Assembly (NCBI GenBank): GCA_900546255.1
Contig: URCB01000093.1
Coordinates: forward strand, 1-5,612
Direction of reading: 5' to 3'
Origin: an uncultured Eubacteriales bacterium
Lineage (GTDB): Bacteria > Bacillota > Clostridia > Oscillospirales > Oscillospiraceae
Length of the DNA stretch: 5,612 bases
This document shows, piece by piece, positions 1-5,466 of the stretch (the stretch's first letter is position 1; each line of letters begins with the position of its first letter). The notes beneath the pieces are model-generated. The model was not told the origin of the DNA. It did not search any database and worked only from the letters and a program-made list of their open reading frames with translations. The position numbers were made by a program, and so were the translations under genes.

Positions 1-25
1 AACCTCTCCCCTCTGGCCCTCTTTC

Positions 26-51
26 CCCCCGTTTCTCGGGAGAAACGGGGG
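26..51. repeat. Perfect 12-bp inverted repeat (26-bp dyad)
   Basis: Arms CCCCCGTTTCTC (26-37) and GAGAAACGGGGG (40-51) are perfectly complementary around a central GG. Neither strand has a run of T after the second arm: the plus strand continues GCCCCC and the minus strand continues with GAAAG. It therefore does not look like an ordinary intrinsic terminator. It could be a protein-binding dyad or the terminator of an unseen gene to the left. Confidence 0.7.
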
Positions 52-185
52 CCCCCGCCGGGTAGGCGCCCTACGGGGCGCTGCGCCCCGAGGTCTCGGA
101 AAAGCCCCGCCCACCCAAAGGGTACGCAGTACCGCCATCCCGCTCCGGCAGGCCAGGGCCCCACCAAACGGCCCCCTCTTTTTTT

Positions 186-239
186 GCGCAATTTTGTGCA
201 ACTTTTTTGCCCCCACCGTGTACGCCGGCGTGCAACTTT
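186..239 (+). repeat. Three GTGCAACTTT-like decamers upstream of rep
   Basis: GCGCAATTTT (186-195) is followed directly by GTGCAACTTT (196-205), and an exact second copy of GTGCAACTTT lies at 230-239. Start-to-start spacings are 10 and 34 bp, the first being about one helical turn. They end 38 bp before the rep start codon, where an operator or initiator-binding site would lie. The exact 10-mer repeat is seen in the sequence. Its role as a rep autoregulation or iteron site is inference. The poly-T context makes part of the similarity cheap. Confidence 0.4.
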
Positions 240-260
240 GGCCCCGGTTCCCCCGGGGGT

Positions 261-269
261 GAGAGGAGG
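261..269 (+). promoter_or_regulatory. Ribosome binding site that fixes the rep start
   Basis: GAGAGGAGG ends seven bases before the ATG at 277-279 and is strongly complementary to the 3' end of 16S rRNA. It decides the start at 277 over the in-frame upstream TTG at 184, which has only pyrimidines and GC-rich sequence before it. A small hairpin (242-258) lies immediately upstream and would leave this site accessible. Confidence 0.85.
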
Positions 270-276
270 TTTTGCC

Positions 277-873
277 ATGCCCATCCCCCATGATTTCCCC
301 CCTGGGGCGGGGGATCTGCGCCCCTTTACCCGAGACACCCGGCTGTGCCGGTTCCTGGTGCTGCCTACGGCCCTGCTGCGGTGGGGCCTCTCCCCCGGGG
401 CGGTGCTGGTGTATGCCCTGCTGCTGGACCGGGCCAAGCTCTCCCAGCGGTCGGGCTGGACGGACAAGCGGGGGTGGGTGTACACCGTCTTCCCCATCCA
501 GGCCCTGTGCCAGGCCCTGGGGCGGGGAGAGACCACCCTGAAACGCTGGATCCGGGAACTGGAAGCCCGGGAGTTGATCTTCCGCACCGTCCCCCTGCCC
601 GGGGGCACGGCATGGACCTTTGTCCAGGTGCCCAAATTCTCCGTGGCGGAGGAGGGGACGGAGGAGCCCCACCAAGTCCGAGACCCCTGGGAGGAACCCG
701 CCTGGGCCCCCCGCCCCGGGCAGCCGTCCAAAGACGACATCCACCGGATGTTCCAGACCCTCACGGAGGAGTTATCCACACCCCAGGCCGAATCCGGCCC
801 CGGTCCGGATTTGGCGGACCCCAGGCCAAATCTGGCCGGGGGAGGGGCCGAATCTGGCCCCCTATTCAAGTAA
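277..873 (+). CDS. RepA_N-domain replication initiator-like protein (short form)
   Basis: This is a predicted replication initiator of the RepA_N family, which in low-copy Firmicute plasmids and some integrative elements binds origin repeats and loads the replication machinery. The winged-helix region spans about residues 25-112 of 198. It has the family signature order: a FLVLP-TALLRWGLS entry, the helix GAVLVYALLLDR, a GW-x(4)-GWVYTVF wing (59-72), then a recognition helix LGRGETTLKRWIREL (81-95) and ELIFR. A Pro/Glu-rich linker follows. The tail holds PDLAD, PNLAG and two AESGP units, encoded by DNA repeats. Family members are usually longer (roughly 250-350 aa), so this copy has a short C-terminal part and may be a reduced or relic form. 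The start at 277 rests on a strong ribosome binding site. No plus-strand terminator follows. The gene converges with the hybrid kinase gene. The family call is by recognition of the motif pattern, not by a search. Confidence 0.75.
   Translation: MPIPHDFPPGAGDLRPFTRDTRLCRFLVLPTALLRWGLSPGAVLVYALLLDRAKLSQRSGWTDKRGWVYTVFPIQALCQALGRGETTLKRWIRELEARELIFRTVPLPGGTAWTFVQVPKFSVAEEGTEEPHQVRDPWEEPAWAPRPGQPSKDDIHRMFQTLTEELSTPQAESGPGPDLADPRPNLAGGGAESGPLFK
772..780 (+). promoter_or_regulatory. DnaA box, perfect consensus
   Basis: TTATCCACA is an exact match to the consensus DnaA binding site. It lies inside rep, overlapping codons for residues E166-T168, and ends six bases before the first 11-bp repeat. A chance match on either strand is expected well below once per window of this size, less so in GC-rich DNA. 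I found by eye no other match to the consensus TTWTNCACA apart from the one at 944-952. Confidence 0.65.
787..857. repeat. Four copies of GCCRAATCYGG, iteron-like
   Basis: Copies are GCCGAATCCGG (787-797, plus), GCCAAATCCGG (805-815, read on the minus strand), GCCAAATCTGG (825-835, plus) and GCCGAATCTGG (847-857, plus). Start-to-start steps are 18, 20 and 22 bp. Three of the copies sit within a wider near-palindrome GGCC-RAATCY-GGCC (786-799, 824-837, 846-859). Copy two lies inside a GGTCC/GGACC inverted repeat (802-806/816-820). They encode the AESGP, PDLA, PNLAG and AESGP parts of the protein tail. The inverted copy encodes a different peptide from its neighbours, so amino-acid repetition alone does not explain it. 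This favours a DNA-level role such as initiator binding. Confidence 0.6.
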
Positions 874-908
874 CTTAACCAAGTGAGTAAATCAATCAAA
901 CTTCTCAT
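863..908. other. AT-rich stretch, candidate unwinding element
   Basis: By hand count 33 of 46 bases are A or T, against a surrounding composition of roughly 70% G+C. It covers the rep stop codon and the first 35 intergenic bases and includes AAGTAACTT and the tandem AATCAATCAAA. Its position directly after the iteron-like repeats and between two DnaA boxes is where a duplex-unwinding element would be expected. It could also be simply an ordinary AT-rich intergenic start. Confidence 0.45.
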
Positions 909-943
909 GGGGGGGACGGGAATTGGCCGGGGAAGGGCGGGAA

Positions 944-952
944 TGTGGAAAA
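944..952 (-). promoter_or_regulatory. Second DnaA box, in the loop of an inverted repeat
   Basis: TGTGGAAAA on the plus strand is TTTTCCACA on the minus strand, which fits the DnaA consensus TTWTNCACA. It faces the first box across the repeats and AT-rich stretch. It ends directly at the right arm of an imperfect inverted repeat, GGCCGGGGAAG (925-935) with CTTCCCGGCC (953-962), one G bulged. The whole box would therefore sit at the 3' side of the 17-nt loop. Confidence 0.5.
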
Positions 953-986
953 CTTCCCGGCCCAGTCCTTTGCCCTTCCGGGCAGG

Positions 987-1014
987 AAAAGAGCGCGCCG
1001 GTTGGGGCGCGCTC
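987..1014 (-). terminator. Intrinsic terminator of the hybrid kinase gene
   Basis: Stem arms at 991-999 and 1006-1014 (GAGCGCGCC/GGCGCGCTC) pair perfectly over 9 bp with a 6-nt loop. On the minus strand the stem is followed by TTTTCC, a short U-tract. It begins 16 bases after the kinase stop codon at 1031-1033. On the plus strand no T-run follows, so it should not stop rep transcription efficiently. Confidence 0.85.
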
Positions 1015-1030
1015 TGGAAAACAGGGGAGG

Positions 1031-4000
1031 TTATTCCGGCTCCTTCAGGAAGGCCAAGGTCTCCCCCAGGGCCTGGCACTGGCGGAGGAGTTCCGGGGTG
1101 CCGGCGGCGACCTTCTCCCGGTCCCCCTCCCGGCCGGCCATCTCCAGGGCCTCGGCGTCGTCCCCCAGGTCCATGGCGCCGATCCACCGGGCGGCGCTCT
1201 TCAGGCTGTGGACCTCGATGACGTAGTCCTCCCACTGCTCGGTCTCCTGGGCCTTCCGGATCCGCCGCAGGCGGCCGGGGATCTGCTCCCGGAAGAGGAA
1301 GAGGGTCTTGCGGTAGACCTGCCCTGTGCCGCAGTAGGACATGCCCCGGGCCACGTCGATCCCCGGCAGGCGCTGGAGGTCCTCGGGGATGGGCTCGGCC
1401 ACCAGGTCCCCCAGGGCGGGGGCGGGGGCCTTCTGCTTGTCCTCGGGGATCCAGGCCCGCAGGACGTTGTCCAGCTTGTCCAGCTCGATGGGCTTGGGGA
1501 GGAAGTCGTTGAACCCCTTCTGGAGGAACTCCTCCCGCACCCCCTTCATGGCGTTGGCGGTGAGGGCCACAATGGGCACCACGGCGAAGTAGGGGTCCTT
1601 CCTCCCCATCTCCCGGATGCGGGCGGTGGCCTCCACCCCGTCCATGCCGGGCATCATGTGGTCCATGAGGACCAGGTCGGGCCAGACCTGGGTCATCTGG
1701 CGCAGGGCCTCCTGGCCGGAGCGGGCGGTGTAGACCTCCATCTCGTAGGGCCCCAGCAGGCCCTGGCAGACCTTCAGGTTCAGGGGCTGGTCGTCCACCA
1801 CCAGCACCACCGCCTCGGGGGCGGTGAAGGAGTTGTAGTTGCGGTTGTTCTCCCGCTGCTCCCCGTCCCGGTAGGGGCCGCAGGGGGTGGGGGCCACCAC
1901 CTTTTGGGGGATGCGCACCCAGAAGGTGCTGCCCTGGCCGTAGGTGCTCTCCACCCCCAGCTGGCCGTGCATCAGCTGGGTGAGCTGCTGGCAGATGGGC
2001 AGCCCCAGGCCGGTGCCCTCGATGTGGCGGTTGGCCTTTCGGTCTAGGCGGCCGTAGCTCTGGAAGATATAGGGCAGGTCCTCCTGGCGGATGCCGATGC
2101 CGGTGTCCTCCATGCGGATGTAGAGGGCCCCGTCCTCCCCCTCCGGGTCGGGCTCCCAGGTGACGGTGAGGGTGATGGTCCCCGTCTGGGTGTATTTGAC
2201 GGCGTTGGAGCCCAGGTTCATGACGATGTGGGTGAGGTTGATGTCGTCCCCGTAGAGGGTGTTGGGGATGGTCTCGTCCACCTGGGCCCGGAAGGTGAGC
2301 TTCTTCTCCTGGGCCCGCATCCGGAGGATGGTGATGATGTCGTGGAAGGCGGAGAGGACCCGGTAGCTCTCCGGGGTGATCTCCATCTTCCCCGCCTCGA
2401 TCTTGGACAGGTCCAGGATGCTGTTGATGTTCTCCAGCAGCACCCGGCCGCTGCCCCGGATGTCCCGGAAGCAGTTGTCCTTCTCCTGGCTGCTCTCCTC
2501 CCGCAGGCCCAGTTCGGACATGCCCAGGATGGCGTTGAGGGGGGTGCGGATGTCGTGGCTCATGTTGGCCAGGAACTGGCTCTTGGCCTGGCTGGCGGCC
2601 TGGGCGGCCTGGGCGGTGACCCGGGCCTTCTCCTCCTCCTGGCGGAGGTTCACGGTGGTGGTGTTGTCCTCAAAGACCCACAGGGTCTTCTGACTCTCCG
2701 GGGTGTAGCCGGGCATGGCGAACACCCGCAGGCGCAGCCAGGTGTCGTCCCGCTTGTGGAAGAGGAGCTCCACCTGCCGCTGGGTCTGGAGTTTTTGGCG
2801 GAGGTTGTCGTAGTCCGTCACCGCCCGGAAGGAGGCCACATAGTCCGGGTCCATGAGCTCCTGGCAGTAGAGGTCCAGGGTCTTGCTCTGGCAGTGCCCC
2901 GCCCGCTGGAGCAGCTCCTCAAAGTACCGGGGCACCTTGATGCTCCGGGCCAGGTCCTTTTCCAGGTCCACCACATAGATGCCCTGGTAGTAGTCGGAGA
3001 TCACGTGGACGAAGTCCAGCTCCTCCTCCGACTCCACCAGCTGCTTGGCCTGGAGGAAGAGGGTGTGCTCCTTCTCCTCCAGCCGGCGCTTCTCCTCCAG
3101 CTGGCGCATCTTCTCCTCGGTGACCTGGCGGACGAAGACGTTGCACATGGCCTTGTGGCTCACCGGGTCCCAGAAGCAGAAGAACTCCGCCGAGTGCCAC
3201 TCATAGCCCAGGGCCTGGTCGCTCTTCACCCGGTACTCCTCCACCGGGGGTTGGCTGCCGGCCAGGAAGTCCGTCAGCAGGGCGGTGCGGCCCATGAAGA
3301 GGCCGTACTTCTCCCGGTCCTGGGGGTGGATGGTGGGCAGGATGACCTCCTGGAGGATGGCGCTGTAGGGCTTGACCTGCACCACCGGGGCAAAGAGGGC
3401 CTGGTAGGCCGGCTCCCCCCACAGCAGGCGGAGGGTGTCGTCCTCCAGGGAGATCTCCAGGCCGGCGATGGTGTTGTCGGTCATCCGGTCCAGGAGTTTG
3501 GCGGCCTCCTCCCGGCGGTGGCGCTCCTTCACCTCTTGGGTCACGTCCCGGATGGCGCCGATGGCGGTGGTCACCTCGTTGTCCGGCAGGGGGTTGATGC
3601 GCAGCTGGATCCAGGTCTCCTCGGGGTCCATGGTGCGCAGCTCCACCTCGCAGCTCTGGCCCAGGACGGCCTGCTCCAGGGCGGCCTGGAAGGCCGGCTC
3701 CCACTGGGTGGAGCAGTTGAGGTAGGACAGCAGCCGCCGGGGGGTGTCCAGGGTGGTTTTCTTCTGGCCCCGGGGGGTGGGGGTGATCACCCGGATCATC
3801 CCGCTGGGCAGCAGCTCGAACAGCCGCACGTCCCCTTGGGGGATGGCGGCGCTCACCAGGGCGTCTCCCCGGGCCTCCTCCTGGGTCATTTTGTCCCGGT
3901 CCATGCGGTTGCGGATCTTCCAGTACAGCAGCACCGCCACGGCGGACAGGGCATAGATGAGGATGAGGAGGTTGTACTCCACCTGGAGCTGCAGGACCAC

Positions 4001-4090
4001 CGTCGTGGCCACGAAGGTGACCCCTAGGATCATCAGCACTTGCAGCAAGCTCAGGGAGCGCTGCTGGAGATTTTTGCCCGGTTTTTTCAC
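1031..4090 (-). CDS. Membrane-bound hybrid sensor histidine kinase with PAS, receiver and HPt domains
   Basis: This is a 1019-aa phosphorelay sensor that autophosphorylates on His, passes the phosphate to its own receiver Asp and then to its own HPt His. Two membrane helices with a very short loop (about 14-36 and 39-56) leave almost no extracellular sensor, so signals are probably read inside the cell or in the membrane. Three PAS-like regions follow (about 85-187, 200-325, 358-485), joined by charged coiled coils. The HisKA H-box is SHDIRTPLNA (H512). The ATPase has N-box NLGSNAVKYT (N625 and N629), G1 DTGIGI (662-667) and G2 GTGLGL (692-697). The F-box region reads IFQSYGR, a departure from the common IFEPF. 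The receiver has acidic D766/D767, phosphoacceptor D810, T844 and K866. The HPt motif HSLKSAARWIG carries H961. All catalytic residues look intact. GTG is the start, with a purine-rich site four bases upstream. It has its own terminator and is separated from the VWA gene by another. No separate response regulator is in the window, so its final target is unknown. Confidence 0.93.
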   Translation of the reverse strand: MKKPGKNLQQRSLSLLQVLMILGVTFVATTVVLQLQVEYNLLILIYALSAVAVLLYWKIRNRMDRDKMTQEEARGDALVSAAIPQGDVRLFELLPSGMIRVITPTPRGQKKTTLDTPRRLLSYLNCSTQWEPAFQAALEQAVLGQSCEVELRTMDPEETWIQLRINPLPDNEVTTAIGAIRDVTQEVKERHRREEAAKLLDRMTDNTIAGLEISLEDDTLRLLWGEPAYQALFAPVVQVKPYSAILQEVILPTIHPQDREKYGLFMGRTALLTDFLAGSQPPVEEYRVKSDQALGYEWHSAEFFCFWDPVSHKAMCNVFVRQVTEEKMRQLEEKRRLEEKEHTLFLQAKQLVESEEELDFVHVISDYYQGIYVVDLEKDLARSIKVPRYFEELLQRAGHCQSKTLDLYCQELMDPDYVASFRAVTDYDNLRQKLQTQRQVELLFHKRDDTWLRLRVFAMPGYTPESQKTLWVFEDNTTTVNLRQEEEKARVTAQAAQAASQAKSQFLANMSHDIRTPLNAILGMSELGLREESSQEKDNCFRDIRGSGRVLLENINSILDLSKIEAGKMEITPESYRVLSAFHDIITILRMRAQEKKLTFRAQVDETIPNTLYGDDINLTHIVMNLGSNAVKYTQTGTITLTVTWEPDPEGEDGALYIRMEDTGIGIRQEDLPYIFQSYGRLDRKANRHIEGTGLGLPICQQLTQLMHGQLGVESTYGQGSTFWVRIPQKVVAPTPCGPYRDGEQRENNRNYNSFTAPEAVVLVVDDQPLNLKVCQGLLGPYEMEVYTARSGQEALRQMTQVWPDLVLMDHMMPGMDGVEATARIREMGRKDPYFAVVPIVALTANAMKGVREEFLQKGFNDFLPKPIELDKLDNVLRAWIPEDKQKAPAPALGDLVAEPIPEDLQRLPGIDVARGMSYCGTGQVYRKTLFLFREQIPGRLRRIRKAQETEQWEDYVIEVHSLKSAARWIGAMDLGDDAEALEMAGREGDREKVAAGTPELLRQCQALGETLAFLKEPE

Positions 4091-4094
4091 CGTG

Positions 4095-4103
4095 CCTCCC
4101 CCC
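4095..4103 (-). promoter_or_regulatory. Ribosome binding site for the GTG start of the kinase
   Basis: On the minus strand GGGGGGAGG ends four bases before the GTG at 4088-4090. The spacing is a little short, but no nearer in-frame ATG has a comparable site, and starting at Met20 would remove part of the first membrane helix. It supports the GTG start. The only -35-like element seen upstream is a TTGAAA at 4119-4124 on the minus strand, with no good -10 behind it, so I do not call a promoter. Confidence 0.65.
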
Positions 4104-4143
4104 TTTCTCGGGTGTGGATTTCAAACGCGTTGGTTGGCCTGGG

Positions 4144-4182
4144 GGCCGGCGCAGGGGGGCTTCCCGCTGCCCCCTGCCGGCC
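4144..4182 (-). other. Long GC-rich stem-loop in the kinase leader
   Basis: GGCCGGCGCAGGGGG (4144-4158) pairs with CCCCCTGCCGGCC (4170-4182) with a 2-nt bulge, giving a 13-bp stem. On the minus strand it comes just after the VWA terminator and 54 bases before the kinase start, with no U-tract. It could be a leader structure of the kinase mRNA, or a second roadblock behind the terminator. Confidence 0.5.
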
Positions 4183-4187
4183 TGGCG

Positions 4188-4219
4188 AAAAAACGGCCCG
4201 CCGGCGAGGCGGGCCGTTT
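4188..4219 (-). terminator. Strong intrinsic terminator of the VWA gene
   Basis: AAACGGCCCGCC (4191-4202) and GGCGGGCCGTTT (4208-4219) form a perfect 12-bp stem with a 5-nt loop. On the minus strand the run of T shared with and following the stem is six bases (4188-4193). It starts 21 bases after the VWA stop codon. It separates the VWA gene from the kinase gene, which therefore needs its own promoter or depends on readthrough. Confidence 0.93.
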
Positions 4220-4240
4220 CCTGGGCTGGCTGCCGCCGTC

Positions 4241-5437
4241 TTACCGGGCGGAGACCAGTTTCTTCAGCCCCCGGCCCAGGCCCTCCACGGTGAGTTGGTA
4301 CATGTCCACGGTGTTGCGGATCATCTCGATGGTCTGGTAGCCGTAGTCGTACTCCCACATGGCCTCGGGGATGGGGTTGAACCACACCATCTTCTCAAAC
4401 CGGTTGTGGAAGCGGTTGAGCCAGGTGAGGCCCGTCTCGGCGTTGTACCGGTTGTAGTAGGAGCTGCCCCCCACCCAGGTGAGCTCCGAGGGGGCCATGG
4501 AGGCGTCCCCCACCACGATGACCTTATAGTCCCGGCTGAGGTTGTTGATGATCCACTGGGTGGGCACCGACTCGCCATAGATGCACCGGGGGCCGGTGTA
4601 GAGCTCCGAGTACCAGCAGTTGTGGAAGTAGTAGATCCGCAGGTCCTTGAAGTTGTTGGCACGGTTGACCGCCTGGAAGAGCTGGGTGCACAGCCGGGTG
4701 TAGGGGATCATGGACCCGCCGGAGTCGAAGAGGACCATGACCTTGATGTCGTTGGTCCGGGGCCGGTCGAACTCCAGGTGGAGGTAACCGGCGTTGTTGC
4801 AGGTCTCGTCGATGGTCCGGTCCAGGTTGAGCACGTCCATGGGCCCGTCCTGCCGGGTGGTCATCTGCCGCAGCCGGCGGAAGGCCAGTTGGAAGGACCG
4901 CTGGTCCAGCACATTGTCCTCCCGGAAGTCCCGGAACTCCCGCTCGCCGGCCACTTGGAGGGCGTGGCGGTGCTGGCTCTTGCCCCCCACCCGGATGCCG
5001 GTGGCGGCGTAGCCGGAGTGGCCCATGGTGGAGGTGCCCCCGGTGCCCACCCAGTACTGGCCGCCGTCGTGGCGCTCGTGCTGCTCCTTCAGGCGCTCCT
5101 CCAGCATTTGGCGGAGCTTGTCCAGGTCGAAGGTGGTGCGGGCGTCCACCTCGTCCTTGTCGTACTTTTTCATGTTCTTGGGGTCGTGGAGCCAGTCCAT
5201 GAGTTCCTGGGGGATGTCCTCGATGTGCTGGATGCGGTCGAAGTAGTCCAGAAAGACCTCGTCGAACTTGTCAAAGTCGGCCTCGGTCTTTACCAGGATG
5301 GCCCGGCTGACGTAGTAGAACTCCAGCAAGCTGTTCCGGCACAGGCCCTTTTCCAGGGCATCCATCAGGGAGAGCCATTCGTTCATGGACACATGGAGGC
5401 CACGGGCCCGCATGAGGTAAAAGAGATCTAAAAACAT
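4241..5437 (-). CDS. CoxE-like VWA domain protein
   Basis: This is a 398-aa cytoplasmic protein of the CoxE-like VWA family. Characterised relatives such as CoxE of carbon monoxide dehydrogenase maturation work with a MoxR-type AAA+ ATPase to remodel or insert metal into a target enzyme; the target here is unknown. The N-terminal helical part starts MFLDLFYLMRARGLHVSMNE and includes SRAILVKTEADFDKFD (44-59). A Gly-rich segment with WVGTGGTS (129-136) and GIRVGG (147-152) follows; I recall this as typical of the family. The VWA fold begins with IKVMVLFDSGGSM (231-243). The metal-site D238 and S242 are present, but the middle Ser of the classic DxSxS is Gly240. YYFHNC (269-274), VIVVGDASM (306-314) and WFNPIPEAMWEY (352-363) complete the domain. 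No signal peptide or membrane helix is visible. The ATG at 5437 has a strong ribosome binding site. The expected ATPase partner would be upstream, outside the window; the 175 visible upstream bases do not encode it recognisably. Confidence 0.85.
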   Translation of the reverse strand: MFLDLFYLMRARGLHVSMNEWLSLMDALEKGLCRNSLLEFYYVSRAILVKTEADFDKFDEVFLDYFDRIQHIEDIPQELMDWLHDPKNMKKYDKDEVDARTTFDLDKLRQMLEERLKEQHERHDGGQYWVGTGGTSTMGHSGYAATGIRVGGKSQHRHALQVAGEREFRDFREDNVLDQRSFQLAFRRLRQMTTRQDGPMDVLNLDRTIDETCNNAGYLHLEFDRPRTNDIKVMVLFDSGGSMIPYTRLCTQLFQAVNRANNFKDLRIYYFHNCWYSELYTGPRCIYGESVPTQWIINNLSRDYKVIVVGDASMAPSELTWVGGSSYYNRYNAETGLTWLNRFHNRFEKMVWFNPIPEAMWEYDYGYQTIEMIRNTVDMYQLTVEGLGRGLKKLVSAR

Positions 5438-5445
5438 GGTGTTTT

Positions 5446-5453
5446 CTCCTCCT
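5446..5453 (-). promoter_or_regulatory. Ribosome binding site of the VWA gene
   Basis: On the minus strand AGGAGGAG lies eight bases before the ATG at 5435-5437, an ideal spacing. It sits in a locally AT-richer patch after the GC-rich hairpin region, so it should be unpaired. Confidence 0.9.
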
Positions 5454-5466
5454 AAATCGAAGGGTT

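Larger units (their letters stand above)
1..276. other. Non-coding region upstream of rep, rich in inverted repeats
   Basis: I see no convincing gene here. An open frame continues upstream of the rep start to a TTG at 184, but that extension is low-complexity and lacks a ribosome binding site. The region holds a perfect dyad at 26-51 and overlapping GC-rich arms at 66-71/76-81 (GCGCCC/GGGCGC) and 74-79/85-90 (CGGGGC/GCCCCG), which could fold in two mutually exclusive ways. There is a short GGTAC-GCA-GTACC inverted repeat at 121-133. An ACGCCGGCGT palindrome lies at 222-231, and a CCCCGG/CCGGGG hairpin (242-247/253-258) sits just before the rep ribosome binding site. No convincing -35/-10 pair was found by eye. 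The density of dyads fits a rep control region, but no function can be assigned from sequence alone. Confidence 0.6.
772..952. other. Candidate replication origin overlapping the rep 3' end
   Basis: Within 181 bp the sequence holds the usual parts of an initiator-dependent origin, in order: a DnaA box (772-780), four initiator-type repeats (787-857), an AT-rich stretch (863-908) and an inverted DnaA box (944-952). For RepA_N plasmids such as pSK41 and pAD1 it is established that the origin lies inside the rep coding sequence at repeated sites, so this placement is what the family predicts. What is seen is the arrangement; activity is inference. The alternative is that the repeats only reflect a repetitive protein tail on a degenerate chromosomal copy. 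Confidence 0.55.

Noticed and set aside
184..276. N-terminal extension of rep from a TTG at 184
   Set aside because: There is no ribosome binding site, the extension has a Pro/Arg-rich shadow-like composition, and it runs through the decamer repeats. The ATG at 277 has a strong site.
923..4027. Long plus-strand open frames opposite the kinase gene (923-2047 and 2228-4027)
   Set aside because: They are rich in Leu, Val, Gly, His and Asp in the pattern produced by the reverse complement of GC-biased codons. They have no recognisable domain and lie opposite a clear, intact hybrid kinase.
4113..4121. TGTGGATTT as another DnaA box near the kinase start
   Set aside because: It has two mismatches to TGTGNAWAA at the last two positions and no associated repeats or AT-rich element.
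4040..5431. 463-codon plus-strand open frame opposite the VWA gene
   Set aside because: It is a shadow of the GC-rich minus-strand coding sequence. The composition is the same low-complexity LVGHD pattern, and the minus strand encodes a recognisable conserved protein.
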